DNA of 64,000 nt, taken from Campylobacter sp. W0018 (lineage in GTDB: Bacteria > Campylobacterota > Campylobacteria > Campylobacterales > Campylobacteraceae). Below are positions 1 to 8,064 of the stretch, in pieces. The notes under the pieces are model-generated. The model worked only from the letters and a program-made list of their open reading frames with translations. It was not told where the DNA came from and ran no database searches. Position numbers and translations under genes: made by a program. The number at the start of each line of letters is the position of its first letter. The stretch's first letter is position 1. Location: positions 42,150-106,149 of the forward strand of contig JACHTQ010000003.1 in NCBI GenBank assembly GCA_020135845.1, written 5' to 3'.

Positions 1-2
1 TA

Positions 3-494
3 TTTTTAGGAAAAAATCCTTTGGAATTTATTATTTCAAAACTTCTAGAAAAAAACTTAAAAATTTCCTTTGCTGAAAGTTGCACAGGTGGGCTTTGCGC
101 TAGTATACTTACTAAATTTAATGGGGTGAGTCAAATTTTTGAAGGATCGATTATAAGTTATTCTAATCGTTTAAAACATGAATGGCTAGGCATTGCAGAA
201 GAAAATTTACAAAACAAAAGAGAATATAGCGAACGTTGTGTGTATTTTATGTTAAAAGGAATTTTTAAAACAGCCAAACCTGATTTTGCCTTAGCTATCA
301 GTGGGGTAACCGGAGAAAATGATGAAGGTGCGATAAAATCGGGTACTGTCTACATAGGGGCGATGTTTAAAGATGGAACATTTGTGCAAGAAATTCTTCA
401 TTTAGATGGAGATAGAGAATTAATGCAAAAACAAGCTGTGATGGCAACTTTTTGTTTATTATTAAAACTCAAGCCAGAAATTTTTGAATTTTAA
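3..494 (+). CDS. CinA C-terminal domain protein (PncC-like nicotinamide-nucleotide amidase), 5' end uncertain
   Basis: The protein matches the stand-alone CinA C-terminal domain, whose members deamidate nicotinamide mononucleotide in NAD salvage. The family motif AESCTGG lies at residues 18-24 counted from a TTG at 21, with its catalytic-type Ser at 20. It is followed by a YSNRLK segment and by ISGVTGE in place of the usual AGPGG-like loop. The frame is open upstream of the TTG to the left edge of the window, and the TTG has no convincing ribosome site, so the real start is probably outside the window. The enzymatic assignment is from the family; the changed third motif makes the exact activity less certain. 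Confidence 0.82.
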   Translation, partial: FLGKNPLEFIISKLLEKNLKISFAESCTGGLCASILTKFNGVSQIFEGSIISYSNRLKHEWLGIAEENLQNKREYSERCVYFMLKGIFKTAKPDFALAISGVTGENDEGAIKSGTVYIGAMFKDGTFVQEILHLDGDRELMQKQAVMATFCLLLKLKPEIFEF

Positions 495-522
495 TTTTAT
501 GAATGATTAAACTTTAATAACC

Positions 523-528
523 TATAAT
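523..528 (+). promoter_or_regulatory. Sigma-70 -10 box (TATAAT) for the nitroreductase/rdxA pair
   Basis: A perfect TATAAT lies 34 bases before the ATG at 562, after an AT-rich stretch. Campylobacter vegetative promoters often consist of little more than this. A ribosome site AAGGA follows before the start. It would drive both the broken nitroreductase and rdxA. Confidence 0.6.
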
Positions 529-561
529 TAATTTAGCTTAAATTACATTAAGGAATTAATT

Positions 562-1181
562 ATGAATTTTAAAGACCTTATTTTAAAACGCCATGCTTGT
601 AAATTATTTAGCGATAAGAAAATCAATCAAAATGACTTAAATTTTATCCTAGAAAGTGGAATTTTAACTCCGAGTTCCTACGGCCTTGAACCTTGGAAAT
701 TTATTGTTTTTGAAAAGCAAGAAGATAATTTAAATCTTTCTAAATTATGTTTTGATCAACAAAATGTCGCTAGCGCGAGCCACAATATCGTTTTTTAGCC
801 AGAAAAGATTTGCAAAGCAAAGATGCTTTTATCCAAAAACAAGTGCGTCGATTTGCTGATTCTGATGAAGAAAAATTTCAAAAAATTTTACAAATTTACA
901 CTCAAAAAACCAACACTATGGATGATAAACAGCTCTATCATTATGCCCAACTTCAATGCTATCTTGCAATGATGCAAATGTCTTTAGCTGCTATAAGTTT
1001 AGGAATTGATTCTTGTATGATAGGTGGCTTTGACAAAGAAAAAATAGATCAATTTTTAAAATTAGAATATCCTTTTGAAACAGCGGTTGTATTAGCCCTT
1101 GGATATAGAGCGCAAGAGCCAAAACACACAACCAAACGCTTAAATTTTAATGAAGTTGTTGAATTTTATAAGGAGAAATAA
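562..1181 (+). pseudogene. Nitroreductase-family gene, frameshifted in a T tract
   Basis: Two consecutive reading frames together give one nitroreductase-like protein related to RdxA next door. The first piece (562-798) carries the FMN-site-like N-terminus and the TPSSYGLEPWKF segment. It stops at TAG inside a run of six T at about 791-796. The second piece (about 797-1181) holds the C-terminal half with SCMIGGFDKEK. One extra T would restore a continuous protein through FLARKDLQSKD. The stop overlaps the rdxA start (TAATG), so the pair is an operon. From memory the C. jejuni equivalent (Cj1064) lies at this place and is also a nitroreductase gene. No long internal start for the second half is evident, so I call it a pseudogene. 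Confidence 0.85.
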
Positions 1182-1783
1182 TGAAAGAACTAGATATTTT
1201 CAAACATCGATATTCTTGTAGAAATTTTAAAAATGAAAAATTAAATCCACAAGATCTAAAAAATATATTAGAAGTTGCTAGATTAAGTCCTAGTTCTTTA
1301 GGTTTAGAACCTTGGAGGTTTTTGGTTGTGCAAGATGAAAAGAAGAAAGAAGAATTATTTCAAATTTGCAATCATCAAAATCATGTTAAAAATTGTTCTG
1401 CTTTGATCATCATTTTATCAAGACTTGATTTCTTAGATTATTTTGAAGAAAAACTAAGAAAAAGAGATATGGAAGAAAAAGAAATTCAAAAACGTCTAGA
1501 TATCTATATGCCTTTTTTAAAATCTCTAAATCGTGAGCAAAAAATTGCCTACGCTAGAGAGCAAGCTCATATTGCCTTAGCAGGTATACTTTATAGTGCT
1601 AATGCCTTAAATATAGCTAGTTGTTCAATAGGAGGTTTTGATAAAACTAAACTTGATTCTTACTTAAACCTTAACACTCAAAAAGAAATAGCAACATTGG
1701 TTGTAGCTTTAGGCTATTCTAATGATAAAAATTTACCACAAAAAAATCGCTTTGATTTTGATGAAGTGGTTCAATTTTTATAG
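1181..1783 (+). CDS. rdxA: NAD(P)H-dependent flavin nitroreductase RdxA
   Basis: A 200-residue nitroreductase of the H. pylori RdxA type, a cytoplasmic FMN enzyme that reduces nitro compounds and whose loss gives metronidazole resistance in Helicobacter. Visible are the N-terminal HRYSCRNF (FMN phosphate binding), LSPSSLGLEPWRF at about 35-47, and ASCSIGGFDK at about 147-156. The ATG overlaps the stop of the frameshifted nitroreductase upstream, with GGAG ahead of it. The gene is intact here, while its paralogue immediately upstream is broken. A hairpin terminator follows. The family is certain; the symbol rests on similarity and position. Confidence 0.88.
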   Translation: MKELDIFKHRYSCRNFKNEKLNPQDLKNILEVARLSPSSLGLEPWRFLVVQDEKKKEELFQICNHQNHVKNCSALIIILSRLDFLDYFEEKLRKRDMEEKEIQKRLDIYMPFLKSLNREQKIAYAREQAHIALAGILYSANALNIASCSIGGFDKTKLDSYLNLNTQKEIATLVVALGYSNDKNLPQKNRFDFDEVVQFL

Positions 1784-1791
1784 CCAAATAA

Positions 1792-1817
1792 AAAAATAGA
1801 ATTAAAATTCTATTTTT
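1792..1817 (+). terminator. Intrinsic terminator after rdxA
   Basis: A 12-base arm, AAAAATAGAATT (1792-1803), is repeated inverted as AATTCTATTTTT (1806-1817) nine bases after the rdxA stop. The second arm ends in a T run. The stem is AT-rich and the central pairs probably open to form the loop. Confidence 0.7.
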
Positions 1818-1840
1818 ACCATTACTTTGCTAAAATTCTA

Positions 1841-1846
1841 TATAAT
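1841..1846 (+). promoter_or_regulatory. Sigma-70 -10 box (TATAAT) for pgsA-rseP
   Basis: TATAAT lies between the rdxA terminator and the pgsA start, 31 bases before the ATG. An upstream TTTGCT at about the right spacing could serve as a weak -35. Confidence 0.6.
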
Positions 1847-1877
1847 TTTTTAAATTTTATAAAATTTAAGGTCTTAT

Positions 1878-2414
1878 ATGAATTTACCCAATATTTTAGC
1901 ATTTTTAAGGATTATGCTAGCTCCTTTATTTTTTTTCCTGCTCACTCATTCTTTTGAAAAAATAGATCAAAGTTGGATTAATTATTTTGCCGCTTTAACA
2001 TTTTCTTTAGCTGCAATCAGTGATTTTTTTGATGGTTATATCGCAAGAACTTGGAATCAAACAACAAAACTAGGAGGTATTTTAGATCCTTTAGCCGATA
2101 AAATGCTTATCTTGGCAGCTTTTTTAGGATTATTGATGATAGGAAGAGCAAATGAGTGGATTATTTATCTCATACTCGTTCGCGAATTTTTCATCACAGG
2201 ATTTCGCGTAGTTATGGTCAGTGAAAATTTAAACGTCAATGCCTCATTTGCAGGAAAATTAAAAACAACCTTTCAAATGATAGCCATAGGTTTTTTAACA
2301 ATGCAATGGACAGGGGGACAAATTTTGCTTTATATTGCCTTTGTTCTAACTCTTTATTCTGGTTTTGAATACGTTTTAAGCTATATGAAGCAAAACAAAG
2401 GAAAATTACAATGA
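1878..2414 (+). CDS. pgsA: CDP-diacylglycerol-glycerol-3-phosphate 3-phosphatidyltransferase
   Basis: PgsA makes phosphatidylglycerophosphate from CDP-diacylglycerol and glycerol-3-phosphate in the inner membrane, the first committed step to phosphatidylglycerol. The complete CDP-alcohol phosphotransferase signature D-x2-DG-x2-AR-x8-G-x3-D-x3-D is present at residues 49-74, with D49, D52, D70 and D74 as metal and catalytic aspartates. The 178 residues contain several hydrophobic segments, as expected. An AAGG lies before the ATG. The stop overlaps the rseP start by four bases, so the two membrane genes are co-transcribed. Confidence 0.95.
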   Translation: MNLPNILAFLRIMLAPLFFFLLTHSFEKIDQSWINYFAALTFSLAAISDFFDGYIARTWNQTTKLGGILDPLADKMLILAAFLGLLMIGRANEWIIYLILVREFFITGFRVVMVSENLNVNASFAGKLKTTFQMIAIGFLTMQWTGGQILLYIAFVLTLYSGFEYVLSYMKQNKGKLQ

Positions 2415-3514
2415 AATCTTTATTTTTTTTAATTTTAATACTTATACTTGGATTTAAATTTTATTCTATTGAATTTTTAGCAACAATTTTAGTGATTTCT
2501 TTTTTAATCTTTTTTCATGAACTCGGACATTTTTTAGCTGCAAAATCTCTAGGTGTTAAAGTGGAAATTTTTAGCATTGGTTTTGGAAAAAGTCTTTTAG
2601 AATTTAATTTTAAAAATACCATTTATCGCTTAAGTACTTTACCTTTTGGAGGCTATGTCAAACTTAAAGGACAGGATGATATGCGTCTAGGTTTTGAAAA
2701 TTTAGATCCTGATAGTTATAGTATTTTACATCCTTTAAAGAAAATTTATATTTTATTTACTGGGCCTTTTTTCAATCTCCTTTTAGCTTTTATACTTTAT
2801 ATTCTCATCGGAAATTTAGGGATACAAAAATTATCAGCACAAATAGGCGCAATTGCGCCAAATTCTGCTGCACAAATAGCCGGAATGAAACCTGATGATA
2901 CAATTTTATCCATCAATGGGGTTAAAATTCAAAGTTTCGATGAAATTTCAAAACACCTAAATTTACAACCTTTAAATATTGTAGTTGATAGAAATGGAGA
3001 AAAAATCAATTTTAATCTTACCCCAAAAATAGGACAAGGATATAATGATTTTGGCCAATTAGTTCCAAAAGCACAACTTGGAGTAAGTCCAAAAGGCACT
3101 AATGTATTGGTTTTTCACACAGGGTTACAAAGCTTAAATTATGCTTTAGATGAAAGTATCAAAGCCTCAACGCTTATTGTTAAAGGTATAGCAAAACTTA
3201 TTGTTGGAGATGTAGAAGCTAAAAATTTAGGTGGCATTATCACAATGGCTAATATCACCTCAAAAGCGGCGCAAACAAGTTTTACACTCCTCTTATTTAT
3301 CGCTGCTTTAATTTCAATCAATCTAGGAATTTTAAATCTTTTGCCTATTCCTATGCTTGATGGAGGACATATACTGTTTAATATTTATGAAATTATTTTT
3401 AGACGCAAAGTACCAAAAAAAGCTTTTGAATATCTAAGTTATGGAGGAATGGCTATACTTTTAAGCTTGATGCTTTTTGCTACTTTTAATGATATTTTAA
3501 GAGCTTTACAATGA
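2411..3514 (+). CDS. rseP: Site-2 intramembrane zinc metalloprotease RseP
   Basis: A polytopic M50-family protease that cleaves membrane-anchored substrates inside the bilayer. The zinc site HELGH is at residues 36-40 in the first part of the protein. The second metal motif, seen as LPIPMLDGGH, ends at about residue 320. A single PDZ domain lies between (about residues 135-205, with AAQIAGMKPDDTILSINGV). The 367-residue length is typical. It starts on ATGA overlapping pgsA, and its own stop overlaps the start of the decayed virK-type gene. Its Campylobacter substrate cannot be told from this window. Confidence 0.93.
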   Translation: MKSLFFLILILILGFKFYSIEFLATILVISFLIFFHELGHFLAAKSLGVKVEIFSIGFGKSLLEFNFKNTIYRLSTLPFGGYVKLKGQDDMRLGFENLDPDSYSILHPLKKIYILFTGPFFNLLLAFILYILIGNLGIQKLSAQIGAIAPNSAAQIAGMKPDDTILSINGVKIQSFDEISKHLNLQPLNIVVDRNGEKINFNLTPKIGQGYNDFGQLVPKAQLGVSPKGTNVLVFHTGLQSLNYALDESIKASTLIVKGIAKLIVGDVEAKNLGGIITMANITSKAAQTSFTLLLFIAALISINLGILNLLPIPMLDGGHILFNIYEIIFRRKVPKKAFEYLSYGGMAILLSLMLFATFNDILRALQ

Positions 3515-4367
3515 GCCAAAATTTTACCTATCCTTTGCCCGATTTTTCAGACCCTAAAAAGTATTATTTTTTGGCGTTATTCTCGTTTTTGGGCTAGAAA
3601 ACTCTTACATTTTTCTCGAATAATTTTTTTTATTAAAACACTCAATGAAGAAAAAACAATCATTTAAAATATTTTTTTCAAGAAAGACCTTATGCCTGTT
3701 ATAATGTCATTAGAAGATTTTGCGATAAAAGCTTTAGTGCCAATGATAGAATTAAAACTTTACTTTATGATGTTGATAAAGGATTGAAAATATTCACTTT
3801 TCTTCCAGAAAAGAAAAGCATTTTTACACTTAAAGATGAAGAAAATACTTTTGAAATCGATCTTGATCAAAATTATCATGTTTACGAGGAGGGTTTTTGG
3901 GCAATTAAACTTAATACTCAAGTCATTTTACAAGCAAGTTTTTGCTTTACTTTGCAAAATAATATTTTAATCGCTTGCATACAAGACTATAAGCATGAAA
4001 ATTTAGATTCTTTGAAAATCAATAAAATTTGTACTAATTTTTTTGGATTAAGACCTATAGATTTAATCATAGAATGCATTAAAATTTTAACTAAATTTTT
4101 AAATTGCGATACCACACTCGGTATTCATGAAAAAAAATCAAATTCGATCCAAAAAAGGACAAGATAAAGGTTATTATGCAAATTATAAAAAATTTGGCTT
4201 GAAGATGGTGGAGAGCTTATAAAAATCAATAGACGCAATTATTATAAACTCTCTCATTTGAGAAAAAAATTGAAGAAATTCCGAGCCAAAAACGCTCTAT
4301 GTATAAAAAGCGTTTTGCAATACTTGATGAAATTGAGAAAAAAATCAATGAAATTTTTTCTAAATAA
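3511..4367 (+). pseudogene. virK: VirK/YbjX (DUF535) family gene, decayed by several frameshifts
   Basis: The original ATG overlaps the rseP stop (3511), but the frame ends within about 30 codons. Pieces in different frames then read like one DUF535 protein. The largest piece is 3784-4167. It contains the family-like stretch FFGLRPIDLIIECIKIL followed by TTLGIHE. After two more frame changes come WLEDGGELIKINRRNYYKL and IPSQKRSMYKKRFAILDEIE, ending at TAA 4365-4367. A VirK homologue at this chromosomal position (Cj1069 as I recall) has been linked to virulence and peptide resistance in C. jejuni. Here it cannot make a full product. The end overlaps the convergent isomerase gene. Confidence 0.8.
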
Positions 4368-5361
4368 TGCTTTTTAAATACTGAACACTTTTCTCACAAC
4401 CTTCTTTTTGTAGCTTTAAAAGCTTTTCTAATTGCTCGTTAGAAACCTCTTGAGGATAATAATATTGCATAGCTTTTAAGCCTTCAAATAAAGGTTTTTC
4501 GATTTTAAAAGCACCCTCGCCTAGCTCAGCAACCCCGCCAGTTCCTTTCTCTCTTTTAAAAGTTGCACAATAAGGATAACATTGCTCTATATTAATACGA
4601 TCTAAACCTTCACTTCTTAAAATTTCCACACAAGCTTTAATATCAATATTTCCTTCACCCAAAGGTACACCACAAACATAATCCACCCCATCTTCGCTAA
4701 AAACAATGTGATCCTTACAATGCGTACTAAAAGTATATTTTGCCATATCTTTACAAGCTTTAATGGGATCTTCATAGGCCATCATTGAGTTTCCAAAATC
4801 ATATAAAAATCCTATTCTAGGATGATTAATTAAAGCCAATAATTCAAGTAAATCACCTGAAGTCTGATATTCATGATTTTCTATAGCGAGCTTTAAGTCG
4901 TATCTTTCCAAAATGTCAATTAAGACCTTAATTTCATCCGATGAGCTTAAAAATTCTTCTTTATTAAAAAGCGCTGTGATCTTAGAATCATCAAAGCTAC
5001 CATCACTCGCATTTTTAACTTTTTTACTTTTATCGGTTAAAGGCACATAAGATCTAATAATCTTAGCATTTAAAATTTGTGCTACTTTGGCAATTTTTTC
5101 AAATTTATTTTTATCAAAACCTTTAGCATCAATTTCACAATACATATCATATTCATCAAGTTTTGCTTTAATCCTGTTAAGGTGATGTTCTTCATTGCTT
5201 CCTAAACACCCCCATTCCTCATCCAAGCCAAAATCTTTAATGATATTTATAATTACCCCATCACAACCTAACTCTTTTGTAAAATCAATATAAGAAAATA
5301 TATCCATTCTACCATTTTGAAACCATAAATGCATACTTTCACTCTCTAAACCAATTTTCAT
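4360..5361 (-). CDS. Sugar isomerase/epimerase, xylose-isomerase-like TIM barrel
   Basis: A 333-residue cytoplasmic TIM-barrel protein of the AP-endonuclease-2/xylose isomerase-like superfamily, whose members isomerise or epimerise sugars, inositols or 3-oxo-sugars with a divalent metal. Likely metal ligands are the glutamate in LAIENHE, the aspartate in LYDFGNS, the histidine in STHCKDH and the glutamate in INIEQCYPY, spaced as in IolE/tagatose-epimerase-like enzymes. It starts two bases after the MFS transporter gene stops, with AAGGA upstream, so the two form an operon. The substrate is unknown. From memory this gene is not found between the virK homologue and rpsF in C. jejuni NCTC 11168. 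Confidence 0.8.
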   Translation of the reverse strand: MKIGLESESMHLWFQNGRMDIFSYIDFTKELGCDGVIINIIKDFGLDEEWGCLGSNEEHHLNRIKAKLDEYDMYCEIDAKGFDKNKFEKIAKVAQILNAKIIRSYVPLTDKSKKVKNASDGSFDDSKITALFNKEEFLSSSDEIKVLIDILERYDLKLAIENHEYQTSGDLLELLALINHPRIGFLYDFGNSMMAYEDPIKACKDMAKYTFSTHCKDHIVFSEDGVDYVCGVPLGEGNIDIKACVEILRSEGLDRINIEQCYPYCATFKREKGTGGVAELGEGAFKIEKPLFEGLKAMQYYYPQEVSNEQLEKLLKLQKEGCEKSVQYLKSII

Positions 5362-5363
5362 TT

Positions 5364-6629
5364 TTAATCCTTAATTATTTTTTTCTTAGCTATCATTTTT
5401 AATAAAATAGTTGTCACCACAACGCCACAAATTGCAAAAAATCCCATCAAACCAAAAACAATTCTATATCCTAATAAACTTTTATCAAAGTGATCAATAA
5501 TAAAGCCATATAACGCAAAGCAAAAAAGTTGAGGGGAGTATCCAAAAATACAAGCAATACTCATAGCTGCCCCACTGATTTCTCTAGGAATTTTAATCTC
5601 ATCTACAGGGGCAAAAAACGTTGCACGCATAGTAAATACAATCGCTCCAAAACCTAAAGTTAAACACATTCCAAAATAAATATTTAGTTTTTCATGTGGC
5701 ATTAAAATAAAAATTAAAATCGCAAGAACTGCTAAAATTAAAGCAAATCTTAAATATCTAGTAGAAGAATGAAATTTTTTATCTGCCAAATATCCACCTA
5801 TAGGGCCACCGACTAATTTTAGAGTGTATTGATTAATGATTCCATAGGCTCCAACTAAAGCTACTGGCATACCGTAAATATCTTTTAAAAAAGGTATAAA
5901 TGAAGTCAAGCCACAGTATATGGAATAAATGGTAAAAATAGTTAAAGAAACCACCCAAATTTCAGGAGTTTTTATAGCCTTTATCACTCCATTCCAAGCG
6001 GCCTTATTTTTACTGATTTCATTACCTTGTTCATCTGTGGTATTGATCTTATCATCATCAAGCAATAAATAAGCCAAAACACCCGCAATAATCACACAAA
6101 TACTATAAAAAAGTATAGCAGCCTTTAAACCACCTGCTCCTGATCCTAAAAGTAAAAAAATCCCCAAAGCACTAAAGGCAACAATAGTATCTACCACACC
6201 TCTTCCAGCTTCCAAAAAACCAAAAAGTCTTCCTTGCTGTGTAGAATCCCCAAGCAATCGGATCGCCTTTAAAAGAACAGGCCAATAAATCACCTCGCCA
6301 AATAAAGCTAATAATCCCCAAGCGATTAAAATACCATAAAATGATGGAAAAGTGGAAATATAAATTCCAACTAAACCAACACATACTAAGGAAAATGGAA
6401 TAAGGATTTTCTTAGAAAATCTATCTGCTATATAAATTGAAGCGAAATTTCCAACCGTTTGAACTATGCCATAAACTGAAAGTGCAAGACCAATTTGAGT
6501 ATTACTAAGTCCCATAAAATCTTGCATAGGAACATAAAAAGCATCTTTTAAAGAAGAGAGTTTAAAGACGGTCCCTCCTCCTATGACTAAAATAATAAAA
6601 GTAAACCAACGAATAGGTTTTGTCTGCAT
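5364..6629 (-). CDS. Major facilitator superfamily transporter, substrate unknown
   Basis: A 421-residue inner-membrane protein with about 12 hydrophobic segments. The MFS loop signature appears as ADRFSKKILIP after the second helix, and the equivalent second-half loop as GYLADKKF. The middle loop (about residues 190-215, DDDKINTTDEQGNEISKNK) is charged and cytoplasmic, as usual. It is the first gene of a two-gene operon with a TIM-barrel sugar isomerase, so uptake of a sugar, inositol or sugar acid is the likely role. That is inference from context. AGGAG lies just before the ATG. It is divergent from rpsF. Confidence 0.85.
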   Translation of the reverse strand: MQTKPIRWFTFIILVIGGGTVFKLSSLKDAFYVPMQDFMGLSNTQIGLALSVYGIVQTVGNFASIYIADRFSKKILIPFSLVCVGLVGIYISTFPSFYGILIAWGLLALFGEVIYWPVLLKAIRLLGDSTQQGRLFGFLEAGRGVVDTIVAFSALGIFLLLGSGAGGLKAAILFYSICVIIAGVLAYLLLDDDKINTTDEQGNEISKNKAAWNGVIKAIKTPEIWVVSLTIFTIYSIYCGLTSFIPFLKDIYGMPVALVGAYGIINQYTLKLVGGPIGGYLADKKFHSSTRYLRFALILAVLAILIFILMPHEKLNIYFGMCLTLGFGAIVFTMRATFFAPVDEIKIPREISGAAMSIACIFGYSPQLFCFALYGFIIDHFDKSLLGYRIVFGLMGFFAICGVVVTTILLKMIAKKKIIKD

Positions 6630-6728
6630 AGTATTCTCCTAATCAACAGAATCATTAATTATCTTAGCACAAAAAACATCATTTGAATAAATTTAAAACA
6701 TATTTTAATTAAATTTAAATAAATAATG

Positions 6729-6741
6729 TTACCTTTGGTAA
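6729..6741. promoter_or_regulatory. Inverted repeat TTACC-N3-GGTAA, possible operator
   Basis: A perfect 5+5 palindrome containing GC pairs stands out in the AT-rich gap between the MFS operon start and the rpsF promoter. It lies about 90 bases upstream of the MFS start and about 40 bases upstream of the rpsF -10. It could be an operator for the accessory operon. No regulator gene is adjacent, so this is only a candidate. Confidence 0.3.
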
Positions 6742-6774
6742 TATTTCATCCTAATCAAGCATAAATTAAGTATA

Positions 6775-6786
6775 TTTTGATATAAT
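6775..6786 (+). promoter_or_regulatory. Extended -10 promoter of rpsF-ssb-rpsR
   Basis: TTTTGATATAAT, a typical Campylobacter sigma-70 core with a perfect TATAAT at 6781-6786. It lies 73 bases before the rpsF start, leaving a leader of about 65 bases. The leader has no clear hairpin. Confidence 0.7.
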
Positions 6787-6859
6787 TAAAAGTTTGCATA
6801 GTTAAAACTTTGCGAAAATCCTTGCTCATTTATGGGCTTAATATCCACAAGGAGAATTT

Positions 6860-7237
6860 ATGAAACATTATGAGGTTTTATTTATTTTAAAACCAACTCT
6901 TACAGAGGAAGAAGTTAATGCTAAGTTGGAATTCGTAAAAGAAGTCCTTGCAAAGAATGGTGCAGAAATTGAAACTGTTGTTCCAATGGGTACTAGAAAA
7001 CTCGCTTACAAAATTAAAAAATATGAGCGTGGAACTTATTTTGTCATTTATTTTAAAGCTCCTCCTAAATTAATTGCTGAGTTAGAAAGGGTTTTAAGAA
7101 TCACAGAAGAAATTATTAGATTTTTAATCGTAAAATATGAAAACAAAAAAGAGATTGCGGCTTGGGAGAAACTAAGTCATGGTATCAAGCAGTCTAAAAA
7201 AGAGATTAAACCTTTAGATACCCCTGAAATTCAATAA
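6860..7237 (+). CDS. rpsF: 30S ribosomal protein bS6
   Basis: S6 binds the central domain of 16S rRNA together with S18. The N-terminus [19 protein letters not shown] and the [16 protein letters not shown] segment are characteristic. The 125-residue length fits the Campylobacter form with its charged tail. An AAGGAG site precedes the ATG. It heads the conserved rpsF-ssb-rpsR operon. Confidence 0.97.
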   Translation: MKHYEVLFILKPTLTEEEVNAKLEFVKEVLAKNGAEIETVVPMGTRKLAYKIKKYERGTYFVIYFKAPPKLIAELERVLRITEEIIRFLIVKYENKKEIAAWEKLSHGIKQSKKEIKPLDTPEIQ

Positions 7238-7245
7238 GGAATACA

Positions 7246-7761
7246 ATGTTTAACAAAGTTGTTTTGGTTGGCAATCTTACACGCAATATAGAAATGCGTT
7301 ATGGGCAAAATGGTAATGCGATCGGTGCTTCAGCTATTGCTGTAACCAGACGTTTTACTGTAAATGGAGAAAAAAGAGAGGAAACTTGCTTTATTGATAT
7401 CAGCTTTTATGGTAGAACAGCAGAAGTCGCAAATCAATATCTTACAAAAGGATCAAAAATTTTAATCGAAGGGCGTCTAAGATTTGAACAATGGAGTGAT
7501 CAAAATGGTCAAAATCGATCAAAACATAGTGTCCAAGTTGAAAATATGGAAATGCTAGGAGCAAACAATACTCCTCAAAATAGTGGAAATTTTGGTAATT
7601 CATATGCAAATTACGAAAATCAAAGCTATGATCCTTATGCAAGTCAAAGCAATTTTGAAAAGGCTCCGCAAAAAATGCAAAATTCCAATCAAAACCAAGA
7701 AAAAATCAAAGAAATTGATGTCGATGCTTATGATAGCGACGACACAGATTTACCATTTTAA
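7246..7761 (+). CDS. ssb: Single-stranded DNA-binding protein
   Basis: A 171-residue SSB. The OB fold occupies roughly residues 1-110 (MFNKVVLVGNLTRN, then CFIDISFYGRTAEVANQYL and KILIEGRLRFEQW). A Gln/Asn-rich linker follows. The acidic C-terminal tip ends in DDTDLPF, the peptide that recruits RecO, PriA, exonuclease I and other repair proteins. Its position between rpsF and rpsR is widely conserved in bacteria. Confidence 0.97.
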   Translation: MFNKVVLVGNLTRNIEMRYGQNGNAIGASAIAVTRRFTVNGEKREETCFIDISFYGRTAEVANQYLTKGSKILIEGRLRFEQWSDQNGQNRSKHSVQVENMEMLGANNTPQNSGNFGNSYANYENQSYDPYASQSNFEKAPQKMQNSNQNQEKIKEIDVDAYDSDDTDLPF

Positions 7762-7773
7762 AAAGGATTAATT

Positions 7774-8034
7774 ATGGCAGAAAAAAGAAAATATTCTCGC
7801 AAATATTGCAAATACACTGAAGCAAAAGTTGAATTTATAGACTATAAGGATACAGCTATGTTAAAACATGCTCTATCAGAAAGATTTAAAATTATGCCTC
7901 GTCGTTTAACAGGCACAAGTAAAAAATATCAAGAAATGGTTGAAGTAGCGATCAAACGCGCTAGACACGTTGCACTAATTCCTTATATAGTTGATAGAAA
8001 AGAAGTAATCGGCAATCCTTTTGAAGGATTGTAA
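7774..8034 (+). CDS. rpsR: 30S ribosomal protein bS18
   Basis: An 86-residue S18. It contains the segment YIDYKD-like [14 protein letters not shown] followed by [10 protein letters not shown] and a basic tail, as expected for the S6 partner. It is the last gene of the ribosomal operon. Downstream the usual neighbour lon is separated from it by about 2.3 kb of decayed mobile-element sequence. Confidence 0.97.
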   Translation: MAEKRKYSRKYCKYTEAKVEFIDYKDTAMLKHALSERFKIMPRRLTGTSKKYQEMVEVAIKRARHVALIPYIVDRKEVIGNPFEGL

Positions 8035-8040
8035 TAAAAA

Positions 8041-8064
8041 GCAAAGGTCAAAAAAAACCTTTGC
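8041..8064 (-). terminator. GC-containing hairpin after rpsR, terminator-like on the minus strand
   Basis: GCAAAGGT (8041-8048) and ACCTTTGC (8057-8064) form an 8-base-pair stem with an A-rich loop. On the minus strand it is followed by TTTTT (8040-8036), so it is a good terminator there. On the plus strand the expected T run is missing, because the sequence changes into the inserted region right after the stem. It may be half of an originally bidirectional rpsR/lon terminator split by the insertion. Confidence 0.6.

Noticed and set aside
791-796. Programmed frameshifting to rescue the nitroreductase
   Set aside because: The tract is only six T, with no slippery heptamer and no downstream structure. 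A plain indel is the simpler explanation.
3139-3321. Minus-strand frame inside rseP
   Set aside because: It lies wholly within the well-conserved protease gene in antisense; no independent evidence.
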